From Thermoleophilaceae bacterium (GTDB lineage: Bacteria; Actinomycetota; Thermoleophilia; Solirubrobacterales; Thermoleophilaceae), in NCBI GenBank assembly GCA_019683805.1, contig JADGHQ010000009.1, forward strand, positions 1 to 56,843: a stretch of 56,843 bases of DNA, given 5' to 3'. The translations under genes were made by a program, and so were the position numbers. The notes beneath the pieces were generated by a model. That model ran no database searches. It worked only from the letters and a program-made list of their open reading frames with translations, and was not told where the DNA came from. Position 1 is the first letter of the stretch; every line of letters starts with the position of its first letter. Below are positions 35,795 to 44,268 of the stretch, one piece after another.

Positions 35795-36850
35795 TTAAAG
35801 ATCTGCGCGCGGTCGCCCCGCGCGGGCGAGCCGGCGGAAGAGCTCGAGGTGGGCGCGCGCGAAGCCCGGGTCGTCGGTCAGCGCCGCGATCTCCGCGATG
35901 CCCGCGAGCGCCGCGTCGCGCCAGAGCGTCCGCGGCGCTCCCAGGCGCGCCAGGCCGTCGGCGAGGAAGCGGCGGACGAGATCCGGGAACCAGCCGCTGG
36001 CGTCGAGCGCGTACTCGACCCCGGCGCCCCAGCGATCCGCCCGCAGCCCGGGATGGCCGGGCACGCGCCGACCGCTGCGCGTGCGGCGGTCGAGGAAGAG
36101 CGCGTAGGTGAGCGCGAAGCGCGCGAGGTCGCGTAGCGGCTCGCCCGACCCCGCTCCCCCCTCCCAGTCCACGACTCCCGAGACGCGCTCGCCGTCGAGC
36201 AGGACGTTCCCGACCCAGAGGTCGCCGTGCACCGCCGTGCGCGGCGTCGCGCTGCGAGCGAGCCTCGAATGGATCTCGGCCAGGGCGGCGAGGTCGTCCG
36301 CGAGCCGCACGTCGCTCCAGAAGCGCGACGCGAGCCGGGACGCGACGCCCCCGTCCATGTCGATCCTCGCCGGCGGCCCCGCCGTCGCGCGCTGCAGCTC
36401 GGCGAGCCAGCCGCCGACCGCGGCGAAGTGCCGCGCGACCCGCTCGCGCCGGGCGGCGTGGCGGCGGCGCAGGTACGACGTCGTCATCGGCGTGCCGCTC
36501 GCCGCGGTCATCACGATGCCGGGACGCCCGCGGAACTCGACCGAGCCGACGACGCGCGGGATCGTCGCGCCGACGGGCGCCCCGAGCCGGGGAAGCTCGG
36601 ACAGGACGCGCGCCTCGCGCGCTACCGCGCGGGCGGCCGCGTCCGTCGTGGGGACCTTCACGGCGAGCACCGGCCGCCCGCTCTCGGGGGAGACGAGCAG
36701 CGTCGTGATCTTCGCGTTCGGATCCTTCGACGCACCCAGGACCAGCGACCGAAGCCCCGAGGAGCGGACGAGGTCCCACAGCGTCTGCGGCGGTGGCGCC
36801 TCGGCCGCGCGTCCCGGAGGGCCGCCCGCGACCCCTACGCCCGGCCTCAC
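35795..36850 (-). CDS. aminoglycoside-phosphotransferase-fold (APH) kinase
   Basis: This 351-residue protein has AVHGDLWVGNVLL (the catalytic HGDxxxxN loop) and GVVDWEGGAGSGEPLRDLAR (the metal-binding D in the DFG-like position), as in APH/choline-kinase fold enzymes. The upstream LAVKVPTT strand holds the ATP-binding Lys. Resistance is an unlikely role here: within a glycan locus it more probably phosphorylates a sugar, alcohol or other small molecule. GTG 36850 overlaps the stop of the preceding gene (GTGA), so the two are coupled. Confidence 0.8.
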   Translation of the reverse strand: MRPGVGVAGGPPGRAAEAPPPQTLWDLVRSSGLRSLVLGASKDPNAKITTLLVSPESGRPVLAVKVPTTDAAARAVAREARVLSELPRLGAPVGATIPRVVGSVEFRGRPGIVMTAASGTPMTTSYLRRRHAARRERVARHFAAVGGWLAELQRATAGPPARIDMDGGVASRLASRFWSDVRLADDLAALAEIHSRLARSATPRTAVHGDLWVGNVLLDGERVSGVVDWEGGAGSGEPLRDLARFALTYALFLDRRTRSGRRVPGHPGLRADRWGAGVEYALDASGWFPDLVRRFLADGLARLGAPRTLWRDAALAGIAEIAALTDDPGFARAHLELFRRLARAGRPRADL

Positions 36851-37287
36851 CTGCGCCTCCCCACGCTGATCCGCCCCGGGCACAGCGCCCGCACGAGCCG
36901 CCGCGAGCCGAGCCTGCGCAGCACCGCGATCCCGGCCCCCACGAGCATGCCCGGCAGGCCCGCGCGGGGCGGCGGCGCGAGCACCGAGCCCAGGAACGCC
37001 GCCACGGAGGCCGGCGCGTCCTCGACGAGGTAGGCGGGCGCGGCAGCGGAGGGAAGGGCGAGGTACTCGCGCTCGAGCTCTAGCTCCGCCGCGCGCGCGA
37101 ACGCTTGCGAGCGGCGCAGGGCGCCCGGCGCCGAGGCGAGCAGCACGACGGGCGCGCCCGGCGGCAGCGCGCGCACCGTACGGGCGAGCGTGCGCCCAGC
37201 CGCCCGCCCGCGCCCGAGCCGCACAGGCGCCGCGCCCGTGGGGCTGACGGCGAGCCAGTTGTCCCGCCAGCGCTCGGCCCCCGTCAC
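36847..37287 (-). CDS. unknown 146-residue protein
   Basis: I do not recognise this protein. It reads as one small alpha/beta domain (NWLAVSPTGAAPVRLGRG, PGAPVVLLASAPGALRRSQA, ELELEREYLALPSAAAPAYL) followed by an Arg-rich C-terminus (LRRLGSRRLVRALCPGRISV) that could lie on the membrane. It sits 10 nt downstream of the RtcB-like gene and overlaps the kinase gene, inside a five-gene block. It probably cooperates with that block. Confidence 0.55.
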   Translation of the reverse strand: MTGAERWRDNWLAVSPTGAAPVRLGRGRAAGRTLARTVRALPPGAPVVLLASAPGALRRSQAFARAAELELEREYLALPSAAAPAYLVEDAPASVAAFLGSVLAPPPRAGLPGMLVGAGIAVLRRLGSRRLVRALCPGRISVGRRR

Positions 37288-37297
37288 GCGCGCCTCC

Positions 37298-38734
37298 TCA
37301 GTTCAGCACCGCGATCGGCCGCAGGCGCGCGACAGGGCGCGCGATGTCGTGGCGGACGAGCGTGCCGAGCGCGTCGTCGACGCCGCGGTCGTCGAGCTGG
37401 CCCACCTCGGTCGGCCCGCCGCGCGAGTAGTCGAACCTGAGGGTCGTCCGCCCGCGCGGGTCCGACCCCGAAAGGCCGCGCTCGACGAAGTGCTTGATGC
37501 TCGAGCCCGCACCGTGGCAGGCCGAGTAGACGCTGTCGCGCGCGCCCTCCCCGGCGACGCACAGGTACGAGGAGGTGCGGTTCGTGCCCGGGAGCAGCAG
37601 CGCCTGGCCGATCTTGCCGAACACCGGATGGCCCGCCATGCGCGACGCGGGGTAGGCACGGGCGGCGTTGTGCCGGTGGACCACCGCGGTCTCGCCGTCG
37701 ATCTCCTCCTCGTAGATCGAGTTGTGCGGCGAGTCGACGATCAGCCGGCTGCCGGTCGCGCCGAGCGTCTGGGCGGCGAGGCGGGTGAGGATCGCGTAGA
37801 CGGCGACCCTGAACGCGAAGCCGTAGTTCATCGCCATGACGTTGGCGAGCGTCAGCCGCTCGCCCTCGCCCCCGTCGCGCTCCACGGGCCTGAACTCGCC
37901 CGAGAAGTACAGCCTCTTGCGGAGGCGGAGCTCCTCCAGCGAGCGCGCGCGCGCGAAGTGGTACAGGGGCCTCTGCACCGCCATCTGGATGCGCAGCTGC
38001 CGCGTGTAGCGCTTGCGCGGGCCGAACAGGACTCCGAGCTCCCCGGTGAGCGCGCCCCCTCCCCCGTGGTACTGGAGCGTCACCTGGCCCGCCTCGACGC
38101 CGAGCAGCGCCGCCGCCTCGGGGTCGAGCACCTCCTCGACCTGCTGGAGCTCGATGAAGTGGTTGCTCGGCCCGATGTTCGCGAAGCGCAGGCGGGATGC
38201 CTGCTTGACCGACCAGGGCAGCTCGCGCCGGATCCGCTCGATCCCGCCATAGGGCTCGGTGTCGAGCCTCCCGCCCTCCTCGATGCGCGCGAGCACCGCG
38301 GGATCGACCGCGAAGCGCTCGACGGCGAAGCGCGCGCCCTCGCCGGCGCAGCGGACGACCTCCCCGGGGGTGAGGTCGCGGCGCCACGGCGGCGGGAAGG
38401 GCAGCCGCTCCCGGACGCGGTCGTAGAACGCGGAGATGCGGCCCTCGTCCGGCCGCTCGAGGTCGAGCGCGACGAGCGCCATCCCGCAGTTCAGCGAGCA
38501 GCTCGTCAGCGTCGGCCGGATGGTGTCCCGGGTGGCGACGGCGATGCTCGAGGGCATCTCCTTGTCGCCCTTGAAGTGGAAGTCGGGCAGCACCGCGGGC
38601 GGCGCGGCGAGGTCCGCGTCCGCGAGCCCCTCGCGCATCGCGGCGAGGCCGACGGGGTCGGCCGGCGCCTCCGCGCTGTCGAAGATGCGCAGTCCGGGCG
38701 CCTCGGCGCCCACGTTCGTCGTCGTTGTGCTCAT
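37298..38734 (-). CDS. divergent RtcB-like protein (RNA-ligase homologue) in a glycan locus
   Basis: The 478-residue protein follows the RtcB plan from end to end. LPDFHFKGD (50-58) stands for PDVHxGKG, and LNCGM keeps the metal Cys (C83). SNHFIELQ keeps N191 and H192, YHGGGG keeps H223, PHN keeps H337, and LLPGTNRTSSY and ACHGAG keep the His that carries GMP (H407). Lost or changed are the Asp three residues before the Cys (VDIGCG becomes CSLNCG), the SGSRG Arg after H223, and the RKGA motif (HRHNAARA). Metal binding may survive while ligation is doubtful. It overlaps the HprK-like gene by 4 nt (ATGA). An RNA-ligase relative inside a Wzx/Wzy locus is unexpected. Confidence 0.8.
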   Translation of the reverse strand: MSTTTTNVGAEAPGLRIFDSAEAPADPVGLAAMREGLADADLAAPPAVLPDFHFKGDKEMPSSIAVATRDTIRPTLTSCSLNCGMALVALDLERPDEGRISAFYDRVRERLPFPPPWRRDLTPGEVVRCAGEGARFAVERFAVDPAVLARIEEGGRLDTEPYGGIERIRRELPWSVKQASRLRFANIGPSNHFIELQQVEEVLDPEAAALLGVEAGQVTLQYHGGGGALTGELGVLFGPRKRYTRQLRIQMAVQRPLYHFARARSLEELRLRKRLYFSGEFRPVERDGGEGERLTLANVMAMNYGFAFRVAVYAILTRLAAQTLGATGSRLIVDSPHNSIYEEEIDGETAVVHRHNAARAYPASRMAGHPVFGKIGQALLLPGTNRTSSYLCVAGEGARDSVYSACHGAGSSIKHFVERGLSGSDPRGRTTLRFDYSRGGPTEVGQLDDRGVDDALGTLVRHDIARPVARLRPIAVLN

Positions 38735-39705
38735 GCGGCGACCTCCAGCGTGTCGAGCAGGACAGCGAGGCGGCTCTCCGTGGCTCGCCCTACGCTCAGC
38801 GAGAAGCAGGGCAGCGTCGCTGCGAATGCGGCGGCGACGTCCTCGACCGGGGGATGGGCCGGGCCGACGCCCGTCCCCGCCGAGAGCGCGGCGGCGAAGC
38901 TCCAGTAGCGGCGCAGCTCCCCGGCCATGTAGGTGCTCGTGACGAGCGCGCGCGTCGCCCGCTGCGCGCTGCACGCCTCGAGCGACGGCTGCTCGGAGCG
39001 CCCGCGCTCCAGCACGACGAGCCTGTCCGGCACGAGCTTCGGCACCCGGCCCGGCATCGGCGCCTCCTGCCGGCCGTGCGGCATCCGGCGCCCCCCGGCT
39101 CGCGCGACCCGCAGCGGCTCGACGAGGCCCCAGATCGTCGTCCCGTCGCCCACTGCCAGGTTGTCGCCGGTCGCCCGGGAGCCGTAGGCGACCTCGCCGA
39201 GCAGCACCGTCGAGCGGCCGATCCCGCTCTGGGCGGTGAGGAGCGGCGTCGCGTTGCCCGCCGTGCACGCCGACGCGTGCAGCGGCGCCCGGCCGCGGGT
39301 GCCCGCCCGCCAGAGGGCCGGGTACTGGATGAGCACGGCGCGCGCGAGCAGATGGAAGCGCGATCGCAGCGCCCAGGCGGCGGCCCGGTCCCGCGCCGGC
39401 GGGCGCCAGCGGTAGGTGAGCTCGATCCGCTCCGGCACGCGCCGGACGTGGACGTCGAAGCCCGCCGTGCACGGGTTCTCGAGCACCACCTCGCCGTTCC
39501 GGCGCCAGGCGCCGCGCGCGAGCAGCTCGAAGCGGCTCGTGTCGAAGCCGCTGCGGCTCGCCTCGACGCGCACGAGCACGGACGCGTCGCATGTCTCGTG
39601 CGGGCGGAGCTCGCCCGCCGCGCCCTCGGCAATCAGGTCCATGACCCAGGGGAGCGAGCAGTCGATAGAGAGCCGCTCTCCAGCCGTTTCGAGCGTCGCG
39701 CGCAT
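38731..39705 (-). CDS. HprK-like P-loop protein with altered Walker A
   Basis: The 324-residue protein has an N-terminal beta-rich domain (to about 135). The P-loop domain has the pattern of HPr kinase/HprK-related proteins (SACTAGNATPLLTAQSGIGR-ST, then GDNLAVGDGTTIWGLVEPLR). The Walker A Lys is replaced by Arg (SGIGRST, R164), so nucleotide binding or hydrolysis may be altered. HprK-like proteins are known from exosortase-linked polysaccharide loci and peptide-maturation clusters. It lies between the GT4 glycosyltransferase and the RtcB-like gene with overlapping stop/start codons at both ends. Its substrate could be its RtcB-like neighbour. Confidence 0.7.
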   Translation of the reverse strand: MRATLETAGERLSIDCSLPWVMDLIAEGAAGELRPHETCDASVLVRVEASRSGFDTSRFELLARGAWRRNGEVVLENPCTAGFDVHVRRVPERIELTYRWRPPARDRAAAWALRSRFHLLARAVLIQYPALWRAGTRGRAPLHASACTAGNATPLLTAQSGIGRSTVLLGEVAYGSRATGDNLAVGDGTTIWGLVEPLRVARAGGRRMPHGRQEAPMPGRVPKLVPDRLVVLERGRSEQPSLEACSAQRATRALVTSTYMAGELRRYWSFAAALSAGTGVGPAHPPVEDVAAAFAATLPCFSLSVGRATESRLAVLLDTLEVAA

Positions 39706-40931
39706 CAGCGGCCCGCCGCCTCCGCTCGCGCCTGCCGGGCGGGCGCGTCGAGCGCCGCCTCGTAGACCTGCATCAGCTCCCGGCCGAGCAGGTCGGCGCG
39801 GTACTGCTCGCCGACGCTCGCGCGCGCGTTCGCCGCCATGCGGGCCGCGTCGGCCGGGTGGTCGAGCATGTACGCGAGCGCCCGTGCCAGGGAGGCCGGA
39901 TCCGCGGGGCGCGCGAGCAGCCCCGTCCTGCCGGGCACGACCACCTCCGGGACGGAGTTGACCGCGGTCGCCACCACCGGGATGCCGCAGGTCATCGCCT
40001 CGACGACCGAGCACGGGAGCCCCTCCCAGAGGCTCGAGAGGGCGAAGACGTCGAACGCCGGCAGGAGCCGCGGGGCGTCGTCGCGGTCGCCGGCCAGCAG
40101 GAAGCGGCCGCGGAGCCCCTCCCGCTCGATCCGGCGCTCGGTCTCCGCCCGCAGCTCGCCGTCGCCGAGCCAGACCATGTGGACGTCGGGCCGGCGCAGC
40201 GCGGCGATCGCTGCCACCATGTCGAGCGGCGCCTTCTGGCGGGCGAGGCGCGCGGCCGTGCCGACGACCGTCGCGCCGTCGGGGAGGCCGAGCGCGCGGA
40301 GCGCGGCGCGGCGGGCGGCCGCGGTGACCGGCGGGACGCTGTCGATCGGGCTGACGAGGGCCCGGACGCGGTCGGGGGGCGCGATTCCGAGCCTGACCGC
40401 CTCGGACGCCACGAACGTCCCGTCGGTGAGGAACCAGTCCGTGATCCGTCCGAGCGCGCGCTCGATCGCCAGCAGCGTTCGCCGGGTGGCCGGCGACTGG
40501 AACTCGTTGAACGGGAAGCCGTGCAGGGTGTGGACGACCGCGCGCACGCCGGCGCGGCGCGCGGCCAGCCTGCCGATCGCGCCCGCCTTGCCCGCGTGCG
40601 TGTGGACGAGGTCGAAACGGCCCGCGCGCAGGAGCCCGGTGAGCTCGCGCAGCGCGTCGGCGTCCGACCATGGGCGAACGCGGCGCCCGCCGCTCATCCG
40701 GCGCAGCCGAACCACCTCGAGCCCGGCCTCCTCGGCGCGGGCGAACAGGGTCCCCTCCTCCGGCGCGAGGATCGTGGCCGCATACCGCTCCGGGTCGACC
40801 GCCAGAGCCTCCCGCAGCGTGATCCCGCCCGACCCCGCCGTGAAGTTCGCGTTGACGTGCGCGACGCGCAGCCGCCGGGCGGCGGCCCGTCGCCCGGCGC
40901 GCTCGTCAGCGGTTGGGACCGTGACAGCCAC
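39705..40931 (-). CDS. GT4-family glycosyltransferase
   Basis: This 408-residue GT-B enzyme has N-terminal RVAHVNANFTAGSGGITLRE and LVHTHAGKAGAIGRLAARRA. The C-terminal half has VGTAARLARQKAPLDMVAAI (nucleotide-binding), FALSSLWEGLPCSVVEAMTC (the EGxPxxxxE-type motif) and GIPVVATAVNSVPEVV. It should transfer a hexose from an NDP-sugar to the lipid-linked glycan on the cytoplasmic side. Start GTG 40931 lies 15 nt after the Wzz-like gene, and its stop overlaps the HprK-like start (ATGA). Confidence 0.9.
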   Translation of the reverse strand: MAVTVPTADERAGRRAAARRLRVAHVNANFTAGSGGITLREALAVDPERYAATILAPEEGTLFARAEEAGLEVVRLRRMSGGRRVRPWSDADALRELTGLLRAGRFDLVHTHAGKAGAIGRLAARRAGVRAVVHTLHGFPFNEFQSPATRRTLLAIERALGRITDWFLTDGTFVASEAVRLGIAPPDRVRALVSPIDSVPPVTAAARRAALRALGLPDGATVVGTAARLARQKAPLDMVAAIAALRRPDVHMVWLGDGELRAETERRIEREGLRGRFLLAGDRDDAPRLLPAFDVFALSSLWEGLPCSVVEAMTCGIPVVATAVNSVPEVVVPGRTGLLARPADPASLARALAYMLDHPADAARMAANARASVGEQYRADLLGRELMQVYEAALDAPARQARAEAAGR

Positions 40932-40945
40932 TGCCTGCGTCCGTG

Positions 40946-42331
40946 TCAGGACCGGGGCTTCCGGGCGTCCGCACGCCGTCTCCGCGCCGCCCTGCGGCGC
41001 ACGCTCAACGGCCCCTGCGGCGGCGCGCAGGCGATCACCCCGACGAGCGGCGCCGCGGTCAGGCTCACGGTGCGCCGGGCCTCGGCGAGCACGCGCTTCT
41101 CGACCGTCGCCGGCGACACGACGACGACCCCGGACGGGGTCCCGTTGCCGGCCGCCGCGCCCTCGCTCGTGAAGGCGCGAACGCTCACCGGAGGGAGCCT
41201 GCTCGCCGCGGGCGCCTCGAGGGCGGCCTGCTCCGGGGTCGCGAGCGACCCGGCCCCGACCTCAGCCGGGGCGCGCGTCGGCGCCGCGCGCTCGGCGCCC
41301 GCCTCGAACTCCGTCGCGGCGAGCGCCTCGCCGAGCCGGTCCGCGAGCCGGCGAGCGTCGGCGCCCTCGCCGACCGCCAGGAGATCCACGCGCCTCACCC
41401 CGGACTTCCGCGAGGCGAGCCGCAGCCGGGCGGCGAGCGGGCCGAGGTCGTCCGCCGCCGGGTCCTCTCCGGGCCGGATCGGGAGGGCGCCGAGCAGGGG
41501 CGCCCCGAGCTCCGCGGCGACGGCGTCGCCGCCGACGAGTGTGGGCCGGAACGTCTCGCGCAGCCCGGCCAGGCCGACGCCGAGGACCCCGCCGAGGATC
41601 GCGCCCAGGACGAGCCGCGCCGTGAGGCCCGACGGCTCACGCCGGCGCGGCGGGCTCGCCGAGCTGATGATCGTCGGCGTGGGCCGCAGCGCGGCGGTCG
41701 AGAGCAGGCTCACCTCGCGCGACTCGAGGACCGTCCGGCGCGAGGTGAGCAGGCTGCGCCGCCGCAGGAGCTCGTCGCGCCGGGTGCGAGACGCCTGCGA
41801 CGCCTGCCCTCCCGCTCCCGCGGCCTGAATCTGCGCGTCCAGGTTCGAGATCTGTCGGTTGACCGACGCCATCTCCTTGTCGAGCGCCTCCAGCGTCTGC
41901 CGCATGCCGTTCGAGACGCCCGTCCGCACCCGCAGCACGTTGCGGGCGAGCGCGTTGGCGATCGCCGCCGCCACGCGCGGGTCGCGGTCGCTGACGGTGA
42001 GCTTGAGCACGCCGGAGGTTCCCAGCGCCCGCACCGCGATCCGCTTGTCCGCGAGCTCCGTGGGGTCGCGCCCGACCGCGTGGCTCGCGGCGATCGCCGC
42101 CTTCACCTGCGTCGGGCTCGTCGCGATCGCCCGCGCGGTGTCGGCGATCGCCGACGACTCGGCCTGGGACTTCGGGTCCTCGGTGTCGAGGACGAGGCGT
42201 GGGGGGGCGGCGTACATCGCGCCGCCCCCGCCGCGGATCAGCGCCGCCACCGCCAGGCCGAGGACTAGACAGCAGGCGATCAGCGCCCAGTGCTGGCCGA
42301 CGATCCTGCGCGTGACGTCGCCAACTTCCAT
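40946..42331 (-). CDS. Wzz/BY-kinase-type polysaccharide co-polymerase (no kinase domain)
   Basis: The 461-residue protein has two membrane helices (HWALIACCLVLGLAVAALIR near the start and ARLVLGAILGGVLGVGLAGL in the middle) around a helical extracytoplasmic domain. This is the arrangement of chain-length determinants. The cytoplasmic C-terminus resembles the BY-kinase P-loop region only in outline (VDLLAVGEGADARRLADRLG) and has no Walker A, so it is not a kinase. The tail is highly basic. It should set polymer length with the Wzy-like protein. It is the first gene of the block ending at 30356 and is divergent from the gene at 42440. Confidence 0.8.
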   Translation of the reverse strand: MEVGDVTRRIVGQHWALIACCLVLGLAVAALIRGGGGAMYAAPPRLVLDTEDPKSQAESSAIADTARAIATSPTQVKAAIAASHAVGRDPTELADKRIAVRALGTSGVLKLTVSDRDPRVAAAIANALARNVLRVRTGVSNGMRQTLEALDKEMASVNRQISNLDAQIQAAGAGGQASQASRTRRDELLRRRSLLTSRRTVLESREVSLLSTAALRPTPTIISSASPPRRREPSGLTARLVLGAILGGVLGVGLAGLRETFRPTLVGGDAVAAELGAPLLGALPIRPGEDPAADDLGPLAARLRLASRKSGVRRVDLLAVGEGADARRLADRLGEALAATEFEAGAERAAPTRAPAEVGAGSLATPEQAALEAPAASRLPPVSVRAFTSEGAAAGNGTPSGVVVVSPATVEKRVLAEARRTVSLTAAPLVGVIACAPPQGPLSVRRRAARRRRADARKPRS

Positions 42332-42439
42332 CTCAGCGCTTGGCCCGATACCGCATGTCTCGTATCAACGGGCGGCTCGGCGCCGTTCTTTCGGCGACCG
42401 CGGGCACGCGCGCGGGATGCCGCCCAACGTTGTTTCGCC

Positions 42440-43516
42440 ATGAGGGGCACCAAGGCCGTGGTCGTGGCGCTGCCCTCCCCGCGCGCCGGGCGCTGGCCGC
42501 TCGCACCCCTGCCGCGGGAGCTCGCGCCGGCGGCCAACACCCCGGTTCTCGTCCGCCAGCTCGAGGCGCTGCGCGACGCCGGGATGAGCACGATCGCGGT
42601 CGTAGGCGCGCAGGCTCTGACGGACGCGGTCCGCGGCCTCGTCGGCGGTGGCGAGGACCTCGGCGTCGAGGTCGTCACGATCGCGGTGCCGGCCGGGGCG
42701 GGTCCCGCGGAGAGCCTGCTCGGCGCGGAGCCCTTCGTCGAGCGGGAGCCGTTCGTCCTCGAGATCGCCGGCAGCCTGGTCGAGCACGACCTGCGCGGCA
42801 CCGTGGAGGCGCTCGACCGCAGGCGCCGGCGCGGGATCGTGGTGACAGCTCCGGAGCCGCTCGACGAGGAGCGGGTCGTCGAGCTCGAGGAGCGCCGGGC
42901 GGGCGGCCCGCCGCGGATCGCCGGGCTGCGGCCGGCGAGCGTGGACGCCGCCAACCTGCTCGTGCTCGACGCCGCGATCTTCGCGGCGATCCGCCGCCTG
43001 CTCGAGCGGAGCGACCGGCCGGAGCCCGGCCTCGCGGAGGCCGTGCAGGCGCTCGCGGAGGCGCACGGCGGAGTCGAGGCGCAGCCGGTCGGCGCGTGGT
43101 CGCTGCGCATCGACGGCATCGACGACCTGCTCGACGCGAATCGGCGCGTCCTGGGCGGGATCGCAGCAGATCACCGCCCCGAGTCGTTGCACGAGAGCAG
43201 CGTGGTGGGGACGGTCGCGATCGGCGAGGGCGCCAGGGTCGAGTACTCGCTGCTGCGCGGGCCGATCGCGGTCGGGCCGGGCGCCCGCGTCGCCGACGCC
43301 TACATCGGCCCCTACACCTCGATCGGAGCCGGCGCCACCGTCGAGGGCGTCGAGCTCGAGCACTCGATCGTCCTGCCGGGGGCGTCCATCGAGCAGCTCC
43401 CGGCTCGTCTCGACGGAAGCGTGATCGGCGAGAACGCGCGCGTGTGCCGTCGGGTCGGCGTGCGCAGGACCGTCTCCATCCGGATCGGCGGCGACGCGGA
43501 GGTCGCGCTCGGCTGA
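42440..43516 (+). CDS. degenerate sugar nucleotidyltransferase with left-handed beta-helix
   Basis: The 358-residue protein follows the RmlA/GlmU plan: a nucleotidyltransferase-like N-terminal domain and a C-terminal hexapeptide beta-helix (VVGTVAIGEGARVEYSLLRG, then PIAVGPGARVADAYIGPYTS). The nucleotide-binding GGxGTRL loop is replaced by ALPSPRAGRWPLAPLPRELA, and the NGD metal site is replaced by EIAGSLVEHD, so it is unlikely to be catalytic. It might regulate or scaffold an active partner such as the enzyme at 25245. Start ATG 42440 has no clear ribosome site. Confidence 0.75.
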   Translation: MRGTKAVVVALPSPRAGRWPLAPLPRELAPAANTPVLVRQLEALRDAGMSTIAVVGAQALTDAVRGLVGGGEDLGVEVVTIAVPAGAGPAESLLGAEPFVEREPFVLEIAGSLVEHDLRGTVEALDRRRRRGIVVTAPEPLDEERVVELEERRAGGPPRIAGLRPASVDAANLLVLDAAIFAAIRRLLERSDRPEPGLAEAVQALAEAHGGVEAQPVGAWSLRIDGIDDLLDANRRVLGGIAADHRPESLHESSVVGTVAIGEGARVEYSLLRGPIAVGPGARVADAYIGPYTSIGAGATVEGVELEHSIVLPGASIEQLPARLDGSVIGENARVCRRVGVRRTVSIRIGGDAEVALG

Positions 43517-43533
43517 CGTCGGCCGGAGCCCGG

Positions 43534-43740
43534 CTACTGCTCGGTGACGTAGGCGACCGCCGACGGGTTCACGAAGACGTGCCGGCCGGCCGCCTGGAAG
43601 GGCACCCAGCCGATCGGGAGCACGCCGTTCGGGCCCTCGAAGCGCTCCCGGTTCTTCCCGGCGTTGAGGTCGGTGAGCACGCTCTCGGCCGGCCCGGGCA
43701 CGGCGAGCCGCTCGCCCCCGGAGAAGTGGATCACAGCCAT
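43534..43740 (-). CDS. small conserved-looking protein
   Basis: This 68-residue protein (MAVIHFSGGERLAVPGPAES ... FVNPSAVAYVTEQ) reads as a short all-beta domain. ATG 43740 is chosen because minus-strand TACCCT lies 5 nt upstream, the spacing of leaderless genes here, and the upstream extension of the frame is only Arg/Ala-rich. It is alone between divergent and convergent neighbours. The function is unknown. Confidence 0.65.
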   Translation of the reverse strand: MAVIHFSGGERLAVPGPAESVLTDLNAGKNRERFEGPNGVLPIGWVPFQAAGRHVFVNPSAVAYVTEQ

Positions 43741-43838
43741 GGCGCAAGGGTAGGCGCGGCGCGCGACGGCCCGCGACGACGTCGCCGCGCCGGAGCGGCC
43801 CTCTCGAGCTGCGCGCGAGGCGCGACGGCCCGCGGACG

Positions 43839-44207
43839 ATGAGCGCACGCCAGGCGATCCAGCGGCGCGGCCTGCTGCGGCCGCGCGGCCGGCTCTACTT
43901 CTACCCGATCCCCGGCCAGTACAGATACTGGAAGTTCCGCGACGCGGCCCGCTTCGAGCTCTGGTCGATCGACCGCCACGGCAGGCCCGCGAAGCTCGTG
44001 CGCCGCGGGCCGAAGGTCTTCTACTGCTTCGGCGACCTGCGGCGCACCTTCCCGAGCGGCCGCTCGCCCGAGCGCTTCCGCTACCCCGGGTGCGGCCAGG
44101 ACGCGAGCGCGCGTCGGCTCGTGCTCGGCACCTCGGTGGGCTGGGCGGATATCTACCCGCCACACGGCTCGCCGCCCGCGGCTGCACGCGTCCCGACCGG
44201 CGGTTGA
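43839..44207 (+). pseudogene. lysyl-oxidase-like fragment
   Basis: The 122-residue frame has YRYWKFRDAARFELWSIDRH, KVFYCFGDLRR, FRYPGCGQDA and LVLGTSVGWADIYPP. These match, in order, the 'HwH..dfarYeL', 'K.gFCL.D', 'Y.C' and 'GiSvGWsDvY' segments of bacterial lysyl-oxidase-like proteins. The His-rich copper site is absent (YRYWKF in place of HxHxH), as are the N-terminal domain and the C-terminal 'QwIDIT' segment. It is either a truncated remnant or a non-catalytic domain. Neither flank continues the homology in another frame. Confidence 0.5.
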
Positions 44208-44268
44208 GCCGCCCGGGCGGCGGGTAGCCGCGCCCGCAACGTCAAACGACCCGCAAGGGAGCGAACGC

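Noticed and set aside
35795-36850. Antibiotic resistance by the APH-fold kinase
   Set aside because: The fold is shared by many small-molecule kinases, and its place in a glycan operon argues for a metabolic substrate.
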